This document shows, one piece after another, positions 1 through 8,107 of a stretch of 19,637 nucleotides of DNA. Position 1 is the first letter of the stretch. Every line of letters starts with the position of its first letter. Origin of the DNA: an uncultured Bacteroidota bacterium (GTDB lineage Bacteria; Bacteroidota; Bacteroidia; Chitinophagales; Saprospiraceae); NCBI GenBank assembly GCA_937876435.1, contig CALEIL010000013.1, forward strand, positions 1-19,637, written 5' to 3'. The notes beneath the pieces are model-generated. The model worked only from the letters and a program-made list of their open reading frames with translations. It was not told the origin of the DNA and made no database searches. The position numbers and the translations under genes are program-made.

Positions 1-33
1 TCAGTAGAAGACCTATGGCTAAGACTTACCATA

Positions 34-66
34 CCCGGACGAAAAATGTATTCGTTCGGGTTTTTT
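34..66 (+). terminator. Rho-independent terminator of a gene left of the window
   Basis: A 10-bp stem (34-43 with 51-60, one G·T pair), a 7-base loop (44-50) and a run of six T (61-66) are seen directly. The T-run lies on the plus-strand side, so it best serves a plus-strand gene ending beyond the left edge. It also sits just past the stop of the convergent minus-strand gene (ends at 70), but on that strand no T-run follows the stem. Confidence 0.75.
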
Positions 67-69
67 GGC

Positions 70-1260
70 TTATTGAAATACGAGGAGTTTTTTGACCAGA
101 GAAGTTCCAGTACCCTGGATCCGTACAATGTATAAACCCGGTGGGCAATCCAGAGGGATGTGTATCCGGTTGATCTGTCGGGGAATTTTTTGAGTCCAAA
201 TCAATCGTCCCTGAAGATCGCATAATTCAACCCGGTCAAATAGGTCGGTAGAATTTTCTAAAACAAAGTATTCCATAGCAGGATTTGGACTGATACTAAC
301 CAGTGCGGGATCCAATCCCTTCCGCGAACTGCTCACGATATATCGAAAGGAAAAACTCTTCAAATTATTGGAAAAATCCGCATCATAATGGCCATTGGGA
401 TGGGCTGTGTACACCAGGCGATCTGACTCCCAGCCATGAGGAAAATCCGTGTGTTCATACACCGAGAATTCACCGGTCAGGTTATCTCCCGAAGCCAGAG
501 ACGCCCCGGTGAAAAAATTAGAATTATTGCCGGAAGCACAGTTTGAACCCCACAAAGTGTTCGTTTCCACCAGACCCGAATTGATCTGTTGGGGCCCTGC
601 ATTGTATATACTCCAATGTATCCGGGAAGTATAATCTTTGGTGATGATGTAAATGGTATCCTTTGTTATTTGCTTTTGATCTGATTCGTAATAGGGATCG
701 GAAAGGGATAAGTTCTCCAGTGAAAGATCCGATCGGTCAAATTCATCTTCTGAATATTCCTGATCGAATAATTGGATCATGCCATATCCAGGCCCATGAA
801 GCAATCTACTTCCTCTATCCACCTTGATATGGGTCGTCCCAAGTCTGATGATGCTCCCATCGATCAGGGGTTGATACCGGACCTCTTCCTGGTATACCGG
901 ATCATAAAATAGTTGGATTGTTCCAGTTTCCCGCAAGGAATCATCGAAAAAAAATACCGCATTGCTGTCGGTCGCTACGATCAGGTAGGATGCCTGAGGA
1001 TGATATGCTATGGAATGGGGCAACAAAGGAGCGGATATGGTATCCACCACGCTCCATTCAAGTTCACTGTCCACCTGTAATTGCAAAATCTCATTCTCTG
1101 TCAACACGAAGACAGCGTCGGAGCTGAAGGTCACATCTAACACGGTTTGACTGGTTTCAAGGGTATCCATGATCCGGGAAGAATCAAATAAAACAACTTC
1201 TTCATTTTTCCAGGCCAGGAACAGAGAATCCGAATGAGCAATAAAATGGTGGCTATTCAA
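70..1260 (-). CDS. C-terminal part of a T9SS-secreted protein (frame-broken)
   Basis: This frame codes about 396 residues from a TTG at 1260. The last ~75 residues are a type IX secretion C-terminal sorting domain: SISPNPAMEYFVLEN, then a strand-rich stretch with LCDLQGRLIW, PPGLYIVRI and a final KKLLVFQ. In Bacteroidota this tail directs export across the outer membrane and is then removed. The rest is rich in beta-strand-like segments with no domain I can name. A T9SS cargo needs an N-terminal Sec signal, and this frame has none; the signal sits in the frame immediately upstream (1257-1781), which ends where this one opens. I therefore read the TTG as an artefact of the broken frame and the two parts as one ancestral gene of about 570 codons. 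Going upstream, this frame is open back to a TAG at 1288-1290. The sorting domain is clear; the function of the body is unknown. Confidence 0.8.
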   Translation of the reverse strand: MNSHHFIAHSDSLFLAWKNEEVVLFDSSRIMDTLETSQTVLDVTFSSDAVFVLTENEILQLQVDSELEWSVVDTISAPLLPHSIAYHPQASYLIVATDSNAVFFFDDSLRETGTIQLFYDPVYQEEVRYQPLIDGSIIRLGTTHIKVDRGSRLLHGPGYGMIQLFDQEYSEDEFDRSDLSLENLSLSDPYYESDQKQITKDTIYIITKDYTSRIHWSIYNAGPQQINSGLVETNTLWGSNCASGNNSNFFTGASLASGDNLTGEFSVYEHTDFPHGWESDRLVYTAHPNGHYDADFSNNLKSFSFRYIVSSSRKGLDPALVSISPNPAMEYFVLENSTDLFDRVELCDLQGRLIWTQKIPRQINRIHIPLDCPPGLYIVRIQGTGTSLVKKLLVFQ

Positions 1261-1781
1261 GAATGGCCTCGAATGTCCACCATCCAGCTATTTTTTGAAA
1301 TCCATAGCAGGCTGTCACTCCAGGTTTGTATCACCAGAGATGAATCTGTCATCACACCATCGTATACTTCCGCTACCGGTATATAAACAGAATCCAGAAC
1401 TTCCAGATCGAGATTCAGAGAATACCATTTTATCCCGGAGTCTCCAGATATATCATCGTACTGGAGTTGCCAGGTCATCACTTCAATGACAGAATCCCTG
1501 ATCCTCATATCCAGTACATCACTTATCTCGTAGGACAGATGCTTCAGTTGCTTCCTAAGAATGATATCCATACTGGAATCCATACGCCATACAAAAGCCT
1601 CTTTACAGGTGCTTTCTGCGCCCCCTATAAAGTAATCGTCCCCGATCAAAAACCCATATGTCGGGTATACCGTATTTGAATCCAAAAAAATAAACTCCGG
1701 CTCGTTGAGTTGAGCCAGGACAGGCAATTCACTCAGCAGTAATAAACCGATAACAACAAATGCGGATCGTAAATAAGCCAT
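1257..1781 (-). CDS. N-terminal part of a T9SS-secreted protein (frame-broken)
   Basis: This frame codes 174 residues. Residues 1-23 form a Sec signal peptide (hydrophobic core VVIGLLLLSEL, cleavage probably after PVLA, before Q). The mature part is acidic and strand-rich, with regularly spaced hydrophobic and aromatic residues and no cysteine motif or catalytic signature I recognise. It ends at TGA (1257-1259), one base out of frame with the next gene fragment, which carries the matching T9SS sorting tail. The texture of the two parts is continuous (SDSLLWISKNSW here, HSDSLFLAWKNEE there). The pair could be a real frameshift mutation, an assembly error or, less likely, two genes. It lies 128 bp downstream of the ThuA-dehydrogenase gene on the same strand. 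Confidence 0.75.
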   Translation of the reverse strand: MAYLRSAFVVIGLLLLSELPVLAQLNEPEFIFLDSNTVYPTYGFLIGDDYFIGGAESTCKEAFVWRMDSSMDIILRKQLKHLSYEISDVLDMRIRDSVIEVMTWQLQYDDISGDSGIKWYSLNLDLEVLDSVYIPVAEVYDGVMTDSSLVIQTWSDSLLWISKNSWMVDIRGHS

Positions 1782-1909
1782 CGCATAAAACTACGCAATT
1801 TTCCAATCGTGTAAAAATTGAAGGCTTCTAAGGATCCGGATAAAAGGTCAATGTCTTCATTCAGGAAAGACAATCCTCTACAAAACTGATTTTGTTTCAG
1901 AAAATCGAA

Positions 1910-4900
1910 TCAGTCCTCCAATTCCAGTTTCACCACTGCCAGCACAGGAGCATTTTCATTTCTTTTAACCACCATTACAACTTTCTCATGATCCATGCGA
2001 TGATCGCGATCCACTTTCATCTTTATGGTACCCAGCTGCATGGCGGGTGCATCGCCCGGGGTATCGCCGGAAGCAATGACTGGCCCATCGACACTTCCCT
2101 TATGCAGGCTGATGGTACTCGAGCCTACGCCTTCCTGGGTCGGTGTAAATGTCGCCACGATAGTTTTTACATCGGTCAGATCCACGGATCCGAGGTTGAT
2201 GTCAGCCACCTGATCGTTGAATATTACAAACTCAGTGCCTTCATGATTTCCCACAGATGCCCCGTGGATGTCAGTGGATTGGTGTGGATAAACGACCGGC
2301 CCGGACAAATAGACAATATTCTGCCCAGTCAGGGATTTGGTACCAGCTCCCCCTTTATCGGTATAGGATGCCTGGAGAACCATTGTTCCATCATCGGTCA
2401 GATTAAATTCCCTCCGGGGTACGATCCGTCCTTTCCTGTCATGGGTTATTTTTTCGGTTTTATCATCGGTCAGGCTCAGGATCCAGGAAACGATTTTACT
2501 GACGTCACTGTCATTGATGTCGGGATGAGCGGCCATCGCTACTTCCCCCCATACACCACTACCTCCGTTTTTGATCTTATCCATCAGATAAGTATCCATA
2601 TTTGGTTTATCCTTGTATTTGAGAGCCACATCCATATAAGACGGCCCGATTGATTTTTCGTCTTTCTTATGACACGAAGCACAGTCGCTTCCGGCAATTA
2701 TCGTTTCGACCTCCAAAGCCGGATCGATAAATTCCTGATGGCCCAAGGTAGTAGCTGCCTGATCAAAACTCTCCAGGTAATCCATTTTAACACTCAATCG
2801 TTCTTCCTCCAGACGACCATCTTCAAAGCTTCCGTCTTCCGCATCGCTTACCTGGACTGAATACCGTACGGGTTGATTTTTAAAATAAAATTGACGGTTA
2901 CCCTCCAGTTGTATATCCACCTGAGGTCGACTGTTCCCGGTAATCACCGTAGTGAGCCCGCTCCGGGCATTTCCATCCTGTCCATCATCTACAGATACGT
3001 AAACGGAATAGACACCCGGTTCACTGATATTGTGATTGAGGTAAGGTTCGCTGGTGGTATTGAGGAGTTGGTCATTGAGATACCACGAATACTTCAGTGA
3101 GTCCTTATCCGGATCCACCGATTCGCTCGCGTCCATTTTCAAATTAAAGGGTACTGGTCCTGCCAGGGATTCCACCTTCAGCGACGCAGAAGGGGGTCGG
3201 TTCCCAGGGTTGTAACTTACTTTATAAAGCCCCGAATTGTCGTTTTTCGTAAACCAGCCCGTTCCGTATTCGAGTATATACAGCGTCCCATCGGGCCCGA
3301 CTTCCATATCTATCAGATTGTAAAAGGCCGTATGGGACATAAACGGATCCAGTCGAAGCAGATCTCCTTCTTCGTCCATAGATACGAGCATGATCCAATT
3401 CCGGATCCAGTCATAAATAAATAATTTTCCTTCAAAGTATTCGGGCAATCGACTTTCTTCCGGATAAAATTCCCGGTAATATACCGGGCCAGCCATAGCA
3501 TTTCGCCCCCCGGTTTTGAGAATCGGGAATTCCGGCGATATATTGTACGGGTAATATATAAAGGCAGGCACCGCTGGGGGTAGTTCGGTGAGTCCGGTAT
3601 TGTTTCTGGAATTATTGACCGGTTTGTCCGGATCAAACTTCAATTGGGATTCGCCGGTAGCGTAATCGTATTGCCAGTAAGGGAAGTTGTGCCCGACAAA
3701 ATACGGCCAACCAAAGTTACCGGCTTCCCGGGCCTGATTCACCTCGTCATAGCCTCTGGGGCCCCTGGTATCGAGACTGTCATTCCGGGCATCGGGTCCC
3801 ACCTCGCCCCAGTACAGATAACCCGTTTTTTGGTCAACTGAAATTCTGTACGGATTTCGATTCCCCATCACGTATATTTCAGGACGGGTTTTATCGGTAT
3901 CTTCTTCAAAGAGGTTTCCTTCCGGAATGGTATAGCTCCCGTCTTCCTGCACCTTTATCCGAAGTATTTTACCCCTCAGATCGTTGGTGTTACCAGACGA
4001 CCGTCGGGCATCGTAATTGGTATATCCTGGCCGGTCATCCATTGGAGAGAATCCATGTAGATTGATCGGATAAACTTTGCCCGTTTCCGGATTTCGTTCA
4101 TTGAAAGGGGTCGAATTGTCCCCGGTGGACACGTAGAGATTCCCCTGACTGTCAAAAGCGATAGATCCAGCCGTATGGCAGCAGATTTCGCGATCCACTT
4201 CGACATCCAGGATGACCTGTTCGGAATTCATATCCCATTCACCATTTTCAAATTTAAATCTCGACAGCCGGTCTACCGAAGGCGTAAGAGGAGAATAAAA
4301 GACATACACCCAGTGATTGGTGGCAAAATCGGGATCTGCCTGGATGCCCATAAAACCCATTTCAACGTTGACCCCTTGTTTATCGGTGTGGTGATAGACG
4401 TCGAGTTTTGTGATCTCCTTTGTCTGTCCTGACTGTGGATCGTAATGTTTCAATCCCCCCTTTCTCTCTGAAATCAAGATGGAATGGTCAGGAAGGATGG
4501 TCATTTCTGTGGGTTCATCAAAACCGCCACCCAAATGAACCTTGCTAAATCGATTTTCATCGGGTTGGTACAAGGATGTAGCCTTATCGTAGTTTAAGAT
4601 TTTATTATCTCCTACTGCGTATTCGATTCCTGCATAAAGTAAATCAAGGTAAAGGTCTTCCTGAAATGATTCTTCTGTATGCCCGGCTTCGATGTAGAAG
4701 GCTCTTCCGCCGTCATACTCATGATACCACACCATAGGATGATTGTCGCCGTTTGCACCCCCTTCGTAGGAAGATTCATCTATGCTGACGAGGACATTGA
4801 CGTGATCGGGAGCTTTTCTGAAGTTGTACCATTCATCCCACCGATTCCAGGGATTGGGAAATGAATCCAGCAATGGAAATTTTGGATCCGGATGGATGAT

Positions 4901-5341
4901 CATATCCGCATCCTGTTGTCGCGGATGACTCTTAAAATACGCTCCCACCAACTGACCGTACCATTTCCAGTCGTATTCTGTATCAGTGGCTGAGTGAACA
5001 CCCACGAATCCACCACCTGCCTGGATATATCTTTCAAAGGCGATCTCCTGGTTGGTATTGAGGATATCACCCGTGGTATTTAAAAACATGATGGCGGAAT
5101 AGCGCCTCAGATTATCTTCAGTAAATAAATCTGAATCCTCGGAAATATCCACATCAAACCCTCTTTTTTCTCCCAACATTTTGACGGCTTGCGCTGCTGC
5201 TTCGATGTTCCCGTGGCGGAATCCTTCCGTTTTTGAAAAAACCAGCAACCGAGGATTACCTTCTCTCTTTTGGGTACTACATCCCCACACGGTGAGGATC
5301 AGAAGAACCGAGATTCCTAAAGTTAAAATCTTGTTTTGCAT
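1910..5341 (-). CDS. ThuA / PQQ-type sugar dehydrogenase / PKD / cytochrome c / CBM6-like lipoprotein
   Basis: I chose the ATG at 5341 (1143 residues) because it directly starts a lipoprotein signal (MQNKILTLGISVLLILTVWGC, lipid Cys21). The frame stays open to an ATG at 5386, which would bury that signal. Domains: ThuA at ~31-240 (FSKTEGFRHG, GGGFVGVHSATDTEYDW); a six-bladed sugar dehydrogenase propeller of the soluble-glucose-dehydrogenase type at ~270-710; a PKD-like domain at ~713-805; a class I cytochrome c at ~870-960 (CASCH, Cys887, Cys890, His891, likely axial Met936); a CBM6-like beta-sandwich at ~990-1143. Landmarks usual for the PQQ site are present: His389 before AGSIAFDSQGNLYVSTGD, Arg495-Asn496 in GNRNPYR, and DEVNQAREAGNFGWP. 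I infer a surface or periplasmic enzyme that oxidises a bound sugar at PQQ and passes electrons to its own haem. It follows the DUF1080 gene after 92 bp, so the two are probably co-transcribed. The substrate cannot be read from sequence. Confidence 0.9.
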   Translation of the reverse strand: MQNKILTLGISVLLILTVWGCSTQKREGNPRLLVFSKTEGFRHGNIEAAAQAVKMLGEKRGFDVDISEDSDLFTEDNLRRYSAIMFLNTTGDILNTNQEIAFERYIQAGGGFVGVHSATDTEYDWKWYGQLVGAYFKSHPRQQDADMIIHPDPKFPLLDSFPNPWNRWDEWYNFRKAPDHVNVLVSIDESSYEGGANGDNHPMVWYHEYDGGRAFYIEAGHTEESFQEDLYLDLLYAGIEYAVGDNKILNYDKATSLYQPDENRFSKVHLGGGFDEPTEMTILPDHSILISERKGGLKHYDPQSGQTKEITKLDVYHHTDKQGVNVEMGFMGIQADPDFATNHWVYVFYSPLTPSVDRLSRFKFENGEWDMNSEQVILDVEVDREICCHTAGSIAFDSQGNLYVSTGDNSTPFNERNPETGKVYPINLHGFSPMDDRPGYTNYDARRSSGNTNDLRGKILRIKVQEDGSYTIPEGNLFEEDTDKTRPEIYVMGNRNPYRISVDQKTGYLYWGEVGPDARNDSLDTRGPRGYDEVNQAREAGNFGWPYFVGHNFPYWQYDYATGESQLKFDPDKPVNNSRNNTGLTELPPAVPAFIYYPYNISPEFPILKTGGRNAMAGPVYYREFYPEESRLPEYFEGKLFIYDWIRNWIMLVSMDEEGDLLRLDPFMSHTAFYNLIDMEVGPDGTLYILEYGTGWFTKNDNSGLYKVSYNPGNRPPSASLKVESLAGPVPFNLKMDASESVDPDKDSLKYSWYLNDQLLNTTSEPYLNHNISEPGVYSVYVSVDDGQDGNARSGLTTVITGNSRPQVDIQLEGNRQFYFKNQPVRYSVQVSDAEDGSFEDGRLEEERLSVKMDYLESFDQAATTLGHQEFIDPALEVETIIAGSDCASCHKKDEKSIGPSYMDVALKYKDKPNMDTYLMDKIKNGGSGVWGEVAMAAHPDINDSDVSKIVSWILSLTDDKTEKITHDRKGRIVPRREFNLTDDGTMVLQASYTDKGGAGTKSLTGQNIVYLSGPVVYPHQSTDIHGASVGNHEGTEFVIFNDQVADINLGSVDLTDVKTIVATFTPTQEGVGSSTISLHKGSVDGPVIASGDTPGDAPAMQLGTIKMKVDRDHRMDHEKVVMVVKRNENAPVLAVVKLELED

Positions 5342-5433
5342 TATACCTGATTTATAGCTGAAGTGATTGCTAAAGTAGTTCAACAACCATCAATATTGTT
5401 AAAGATACTTCAATGGTGAAAAATACCAGCAAA

Positions 5434-6162
5434 TTATAAACGTCGTATCCAAATATTTCTGAAACTCACAGGATTACCATGGTCCTGAAGCATAATCGGT
5501 CCCGGTCCGTGGGCTTCGTAAGACGGTGGTCCGACGTAAACACTTCTGCCCTTAATTTCGGCGTGGTTTTGTACGAGTACTCCGTTGTGAAATACGGTCA
5601 CGTAACCAGGTGATTCCAACTCCCCGTTGGTTCTGAACCGGGGTGCAGTATATATGACGTCGTAGCTATTCCACACCCCCGTTCCGTGCATCGCGTTGAC
5701 CAGAGGTATTTGTTGTTTGTAAATACTGGCTGCCTGTCCATTGGAGTACGTGCGGTTGTTATAGGAATCCAATACCTGGAGTTCGTACAAGCCCTGCATG
5801 AAAATGCCACTGTTGCCACGTCCCTGGCCTTCCCCCTGGATCACCGTGGGGGGCATCCATTCGATATGCAATTGAAAATCGGTAAATTTTTCGATGGTTT
5901 GAATCCCTCCGGACCCGGGTTTGACTGTAAAATGATCGCCTTCCACGATCCAGGGAGCATCCTCTCCGTCTTTATTGGTCCACTGGTCCAGATGATTCTC
6001 CGAAAACAGTACGATCGCGTCAGAGGGAGCACTGGCGTATGAATAACCGGGTTCTATGATGGTTGGTTCTGGTTCCCAGACCTCTGTGTCTTCAGGTTTC
6101 TGACCGAAAGCGTTCAATTGAGATAACACGATTAAAATCAGGAGTGAATAAAATTTTTGCAT
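5434..6162 (-). CDS. Secreted DUF1080 protein (3-keto-disaccharide hydrolase family)
   Basis: The protein has 242 residues with a Sec signal peptide (1-20, cleavage after AFG before Gln21) and no lipid cysteine at the cleavage site. Residues ~45-242 are one DUF1080 domain, a concanavalin-like beta-sandwich. The marks are LDQWTNKDGEDAPWIVEGD, FQLHIEWMPP, GQGRGNSGIFMQGLYELQVL, GVWNSYDVIYTAPRF, and the end SFRNIWIRRL. The family is named for hydrolysis of 3-keto-glycosides, and some Bacteroides members act on 3-keto-glucosides in glycoside breakdown; activity here is inferred. This copy belongs to the GNSGIF...YELQVLDSY subgroup and differs from the copy at 16455-17243. It is first in a probable two-gene unit with the ThuA-dehydrogenase gene. 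No promoter closely matching the Bacteroidota consensus was found upstream. Confidence 0.9.
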   Translation of the reverse strand: MQKFYSLLILIVLSQLNAFGQKPEDTEVWEPEPTIIEPGYSYASAPSDAIVLFSENHLDQWTNKDGEDAPWIVEGDHFTVKPGSGGIQTIEKFTDFQLHIEWMPPTVIQGEGQGRGNSGIFMQGLYELQVLDSYNNRTYSNGQAASIYKQQIPLVNAMHGTGVWNSYDVIYTAPRFRTNGELESPGYVTVFHNGVLVQNHAEIKGRSVYVGPPSYEAHGPGPIMLQDHGNPVSFRNIWIRRL

Positions 6163-6304
6163 CAGTTTATTTTCCCGAAATATAAGAGTAAGTTATTAAA
6201 ATTAAAAATATTTCATGGGGACAATTTTATAAGTCCGGGCACATAGGAATATACACCTTCGGTACTTAGTCGGAATATCATATAGAGAAAGGGGGAATCC
6301 TGAC

Positions 6305-6339
6305 AAAAAAAATGGGAGTTGGATAAGCATCCAACCCCC
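6305..6339 (-). terminator. Rho-independent terminator of recA
   Basis: On the minus strand, 50 bp past the recA stop, a stem of 7 perfect pairs (6329-6335 with 6318-6324, loop 6325-6328) extends by 3 further G-C pairs beyond one A/C mismatch. It is followed by eight T (complement of A at 6305-6312). This separates recA from the DUF1080 operon downstream. Confidence 0.85.
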
Positions 6340-6389
6340 AAAGCTAAACCCCAAAAGAAACAAAAAGATAGGAATCTAGTCCTTATATT

Positions 6390-7427
6390 TTACTCGGTAT
6401 CATCGTCATCTTCTCTGATGACTACTTTTCCGGTAATTTCCTGTTTTATTTTTCCTTCGATCTCATCCGCTACTTCCGGATTGTCGATCATAAATTGCTT
6501 CGCTGCCTCCCTTCCCTGAGCGATTTTTGTGTCACCGTAGCTATACCAGGAACCTGATTTGTTCAGTACTCCCAGATCCGAACCCAGATCGACTATTTCG
6601 CCTTCTTTGGAGATACCCTCTCCATACATTATGTCAAATTCCGCCACTCTGAAAGGCGGTGCAAGTTTATTCTTAACGACTTTTACTTTCACCGTATTGC
6701 CCACGATATTCCCTTCTTTGTCTTTTATGGGCGAACCTTTTCTGCGAATATCCAATCGCATAGAGGCATAAAACTTTAACGCGTTTCCACCAGTTGTAGT
6801 CTCAGGATTTCCAAATAATACGCCGATTTTTTCTCTTAACTGGTTAATAAACATACAGCAACAACCCGTACGACCAATCGTCCCTGTCAGTTTTCTGAGA
6901 GCCTGTGACATCAATCTTGCCTGCAATCCCATTTTGGAATCTCCCATTTCACCTTCGATCTCAGATCGGGGTGTCAGGGCAGCTACCGAGTCAATGACCA
7001 GGATATCAATCGCACCGGAGCGGATCAGATTTTCGGCAATTTCCAAAGCCTGTTCTCCATTATCCGGTTGTGAAATCAATAGATTTTCGGTATCAACTCC
7101 CAGCGACTGAGCATAATTCCTGTCAAAGGCATGTTCTGCATCGATAAAGGCAGCGATACCACCTTTCCGTTGACATTCTGCAATCGCGTGAATAGCCAGG
7201 GTTGTTTTTCCGGAAGATTCCGGACCATAAATTTCAATGACCCTTCCGCGGGGGTATCCGTTAATACCCAACGCAATATCCAGACCTAAAGATCCGGATG
7301 GAATGACTTCAACATCAACAACGGGTGAATCACCCATTCTCATTATCGCCCCTTTCCCGTAGGTTTTTTCGAGGCGATCCATCGTCATTTTAAGGGCTTT
7401 AAGTTTAGCCTCTTTAGTGTCTGACAT
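6390..7427 (-). CDS. recA: RecA recombinase
   Basis: The protein is 345 residues, the usual RecA length. It forms ATP-dependent filaments on single-stranded DNA, drives strand exchange in recombinational repair, and in many bacteria triggers LexA self-cleavage. Visible marks: the N-terminal polymerisation helix (1-35), Walker A GPESSGKT (68-75), Walker B ending LVIDS (143-147), loop L1 around EGEMGDSKMGLQARLMSQ (158-175), and loop L2 with GNPETTTGGNALKFYAS (206-222), which closely matches other bacterial RecA proteins. The acidic tail EDDDDTE is typical. A GCCC run (residues 188-191) precedes MFINQ; this position varies between phyla. The gene has its own promoter and terminator and shares no evident function with its sugar-oxidation neighbours. 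I saw no clear LexA operator, but I do not know the operator of this lineage. Confidence 0.99.
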   Translation of the reverse strand: MSDTKEAKLKALKMTMDRLEKTYGKGAIMRMGDSPVVDVEVIPSGSLGLDIALGINGYPRGRVIEIYGPESSGKTTLAIHAIAECQRKGGIAAFIDAEHAFDRNYAQSLGVDTENLLISQPDNGEQALEIAENLIRSGAIDILVIDSVAALTPRSEIEGEMGDSKMGLQARLMSQALRKLTGTIGRTGCCCMFINQLREKIGVLFGNPETTTGGNALKFYASMRLDIRRKGSPIKDKEGNIVGNTVKVKVVKNKLAPPFRVAEFDIMYGEGISKEGEIVDLGSDLGVLNKSGSWYSYGDTKIAQGREAAKQFMIDNPEVADEIEGKIKQEITGKVVIREDDDDTE

Positions 7428-7475
7428 TCAGCTTTCTGTTTTTTAAAGACCTTCGAAGTAAATTACTGCTGTGCA

Positions 7476-7504
7476 CAAAGGTAGAATAAATTGTTGATTC
7501 CAAA
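7476..7504 (-). promoter_or_regulatory. Bacteroidota-type promoter of recA
   Basis: On the minus strand, TTTG (7504-7501) is followed by a 17-base spacer and TACCTTTG (7483-7476). This matches the published Bacteroidota consensus TTTG / TAnnTTTG with 17-23 bases between. The -7 box lies about 50 bp upstream of the recA ATG, giving a short leader. Both boxes match exactly; activity is inferred. Confidence 0.65.
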
Positions 7505-7549
7505 AAATAATTTTGGCCTCCTGATGCGACTTTAAGAGTTCATCAGTCG

Positions 7550-7777
7550 TTACAACAATTCACATTCCCCTTTGCTATAAGCCAGGATTTTACTCACAGA
7601 GGCTGTACTGGGCCGCAGAATTACTGTATCCAGCATTTCCTTGGCTTCCATCATTTCCTGGAACGCAATCTCCGAAGCACTATCGCTCAGAATCTGATCG
7701 ATTATGACAGCGTTTTCTTCAGCCGTGGTTTCGTGGTAAATGAATGGTATTAGTTTGAGTGTAAAGTTTAGTTTCAT
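7550..7777 (-). CDS. Small conserved-looking protein of unknown function
   Basis: I take the ATG at 7777 (75 residues, MKLNFTLKLIPFIYHETT). An in-frame ATG at 7819 would add 14 lysine-rich residues. The protein looks mostly helical and acidic: an ETTAEENAVIIDQILSD stretch, then FQEMMEAKEMLDTVIL, then PSTASVSKILAYSKG. There is no signal peptide, membrane segment or zinc motif in this start choice. From memory, small Bacteroidota proteins with this layout (short hydrophobic N-terminus, an E-T-T turn, 'PS..(S/T)...IL.YS' near the C-terminus) are widespread and uncharacterised; that is recall, not a search. The gene lies 122 bp upstream of recA on the same strand, and the recA promoter falls in the gap. 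Function unknown. Confidence 0.7.
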   Translation of the reverse strand: MKLNFTLKLIPFIYHETTAEENAVIIDQILSDSASEIAFQEMMEAKEMLDTVILRPSTASVSKILAYSKGECELL

Positions 7778-8107
7778 AGGCTTGACAAATTCTACCTTAT
7801 TTTTAATCAAAAAATCCATACTCTAACTTTATCAAATTGGTTGATATTGTGGCGCTTATTTACTTTAACATATGAGACATAATCGTAATCTAATTTCATG
7901 CTTTACAAAATAAAATTTGGAGTTGGAGCTCAATGACTTCCGGAATGCAGTATGAACCAATATAACCGGTTAAAAAACATTTAATAAGTCCTTTTATATA
8001 CATAATGAAGTAAGCACGATGTTATAATATTTAGGTATGGCATGGAATCGGTCCGGAAGACGCTTTTCCACAGCATAAAATACATCACAGGCAAACAACG
8101 TACCAAT

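Noticed and set aside
1290..1297. A-AAA-AAT slippery heptamer as a programmed -1 frameshift joining the two T9SS fragments
   Set aside because: A -1 slip at this point enters TAG at once, so it would not produce the joined protein.
1892..2653. Long plus-strand open frame (253 codons)
   Set aside because: It runs antisense to the well-supported ThuA/dehydrogenase gene and its translation has no domain-like pattern; it is a shadow of that gene.
7963..7972. Palindrome TAACCGGTTA as an operator
   Set aside because: A single 10-bp palindrome without a repeat or a nearby regulator gene is too weak to call.
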